From contig UQUH01000071.1 of assembly GCA_900544245.1 (NCBI GenBank), forward strand, positions 1-6,343: a DNA stretch of 6,343 nucleotides, in the 5' to 3' direction. This DNA comes from an uncultured Coriobacteriaceae bacterium. Lineage in GTDB: Bacteria > Actinomycetota > Coriobacteriia > Coriobacteriales > QAMH01. The notes under the pieces were generated by a model. That model had not been told where the DNA came from. It was given only the letters and a program-made list of their open reading frames with translations, and did no database searches. A program made the translations under genes and the position numbers. Shown here in pieces: positions 5,460 through 6,343 of this stretch. The number at the start of each line of letters is the position of its first letter. Positions within the stretch are counted from its first letter, which is position 1.

Positions 5460-6122
5460 CTAACTCAAGCTCACATCACGGTCGCGGGTCAGCTCCTCGA
5501 GTCGCGTGGCCAGCTCGCGCACGCGCACGTCGGTGCGCACGGATGCGGAATTGGCGATGAAGCGCGCAGTCGACGAGAGGACCTCGTCCACGATACGCAA
5601 GTTGTTCTCGCGCAAGGTCGTGCCCGTCGCCGTGATGTCGACGATGCGGTCGGCCATGCCCACGAGCGGCGCGAGTTCGATGTTGCCGTGCATCTTGATG
5701 ACGTCGACCTGCACGCCTTTCTCCTCGAAGAACGCCCGCGTGATGTTGGGGTACTTGGTCGCGATGCGCAGCACGCCCAGACGCTCGTAGTTCTCCTCGG
5801 CCAGGCCACGGCGCTCCTCGGGCTCGGCCACGATGAAGCGACAATAGCCGAACTTGAGGTCGACGAGCTCCATGACCGACAGCCCCGCCTCGACGAGCGT
5901 ATCCTTGCCGCAGATGCCGCAGTCGGCACCACCGTAGGTGACGAACACCGGCGCATCCGTGGGTCGCACGATGATGAAGTCGACGCCCGGATTCGAGATG
6001 ATGAGGCGTCGGCCCGGATCGGCAAGGCCCGTGGTATCCAAGCCCGCCTCGGTGAGCAGCTCGACGGCATCGCCAAAGAGCGAGCCCTTCGAAACGGCTA
6101 TGCGCAGGTTTCTCTGCTCCAT
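5460..6122 (-). CDS. hisG: ATP phosphoribosyltransferase catalytic subunit HisG, short form
   Basis: HisG catalyses the first committed step, joining PRPP and ATP to give phosphoribosyl-ATP. The 220-residue product is the short form (HisGs), which lacks the C-terminal histidine-binding regulatory domain of the long form of roughly 290-300 residues. It depends on HisZ for activity and feedback inhibition by histidine, and the hisZ end directly upstream fits this. Visible motifs are LRIAVSKGSLF (6-16), the RPTDAPVFV and GGADCGICGKD segments (53-74), ATKYPNITRAFF (121-132) and the PRPP-binding loop around DITATGTTLRENN (162-174). The start is ATG 6122-6120, giving MEQRNLRIAVSKG. One nt separates it from the hisZ stop, and GGTGAG-like bases precede it. 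The frame is open further upstream to 6290, but there it is out of phase with hisZ and is only shadow. The TAG stop is followed by a 104-nt gap containing the palindrome. Confidence 0.98.
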   Translation of the reverse strand: MEQRNLRIAVSKGSLFGDAVELLTEAGLDTTGLADPGRRLIISNPGVDFIIVRPTDAPVFVTYGGADCGICGKDTLVEAGLSVMELVDLKFGYCRFIVAEPEERRGLAEENYERLGVLRIATKYPNITRAFFEEKGVQVDVIKMHGNIELAPLVGMADRIVDITATGTTLRENNLRIVDEVLSSTARFIANSASVRTDVRVRELATRLEELTRDRDVSLS

Positions 6123-6123
6123 G

Positions 6124-6343
6124 TCACTCACCACCCAATTCGACGCGCACGCCCTGCTCGCGCAAGCGCGCGGCGCGCGCGAAGAGCTCGTACGGATCAT
6201 CGCCGGAGAGCACCTGCTGCGCACGGACGTCGGGCGGCGTTGCGCCCTGCGCCTCGATGGCGGCGAGCACGCGCTCCAGGCCGATGGCAAACCCGGCCGC
6301 CGGCTCCGTTCGCCCGCAGGCGGCCAGCGGCCGGCTTGCCCGC
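6124..6343 (-). CDS. hisZ: ATP phosphoribosyltransferase regulatory subunit HisZ (3' end only)
   Basis: The minus-strand frame ending at TGA 6126-6124 is open to the window edge, giving 72 C-terminal residues. It contains PAAGFAIGLERVLAAI, the class II motif 3 of the histidyl-tRNA synthetase fold, followed by DDPYELFARAARLREQGVRVEL. HisZ is a HisS paralogue without aminoacylation activity that forms a complex with short HisG and confers histidine feedback control. Three points favour HisZ over HisS. The frame stops about 50 residues after motif 3, too short for a full anticodon-binding domain. The place where HisS has GGRYD reads RASRPL. The next gene, 1 nt away, is short-form hisG. The residues after motif 3 look like a remnant of the first strand-helix-strand of the anticodon-binding domain (inference). 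The 5' part, including any histidine-binding site, lies outside the window. Confidence 0.9.
   Translation of the reverse strand, partial: RASRPLAACGRTEPAAGFAIGLERVLAAIEAQGATPPDVRAQQVLSGDDPYELFARAARLREQGVRVELGGE

Noticed and set aside
6123..6290. N-terminal extension of hisG
   Set aside because: The region is coding for the end of hisZ in a different frame, and family homology starts at the ATG at 6122.

Overview
The window holds most of a histidine biosynthesis operon. All genes lie on the minus strand, so transcription runs from the right end (about 6343) to the left end (about 40). In transcription order they are hisZ (only the 3' end is present), hisG, hisD, hisC, hisB, hisH, hisA and hisF. 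Every gene except hisZ is complete, and I see no frameshifts. The operon start, any leader or attenuator, and hisI/hisE and a histidinol-phosphate phosphatase are not in the window.

The DNA is GC-rich and genes are tightly packed. HisG is the short form that needs HisZ, and HisB is the single-domain dehydratase. HisA has sequence marks of ordinary HisA rather than the dual-function PriA of Streptomyces and Mycobacterium. This combination, with the look of the proteins, suggests a high-GC anaerobic actinobacterium of class Coriobacteriia (Eggerthella/Slackia-like). That assignment is inference and only moderately sure.

Most junctions suggest coupled translation. hisZ-hisG has 1 nt between stop and start, hisD-hisC 6 nt and hisC-hisB 24 nt; hisB-hisH overlap by 1 nt and hisA-hisF by 7 nt. 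Several Shine-Dalgarno sequences lie inside the last codons of the gene upstream. Two junctions break the pattern: hisG-hisD (104 nt) and hisH-hisA (74 nt).

The hisG-hisD gap holds a 74-bp almost perfect palindrome (5373-5446) with a single mismatched pair. Each half is itself a REP-like unit bounded by TGAGACA/TGTCTCA-type ends, so the whole resembles a head-to-head REP pair (BIME-like). It ends 2 nt before the hisD Shine-Dalgarno sequence. The hisH-hisA gap is AT-rich and holds an imperfect 12-bp direct repeat and a weak promoter-like sequence.

As a pathway, HisG/HisZ condense PRPP and ATP. HisA isomerises ProFAR to PRFAR. HisH/HisF convert PRFAR to imidazole glycerol phosphate plus AICAR. 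HisB dehydrates IGP, HisC transaminates imidazole acetol phosphate, and HisD oxidises histidinol to histidine. The oddest protein feature is an acidic Cys/His-rich tail with four alternating Cys residues at the end of HisD, a zinc enzyme. I found no mobile gene, RNA gene, CRISPR array or clearly novel multi-gene system.
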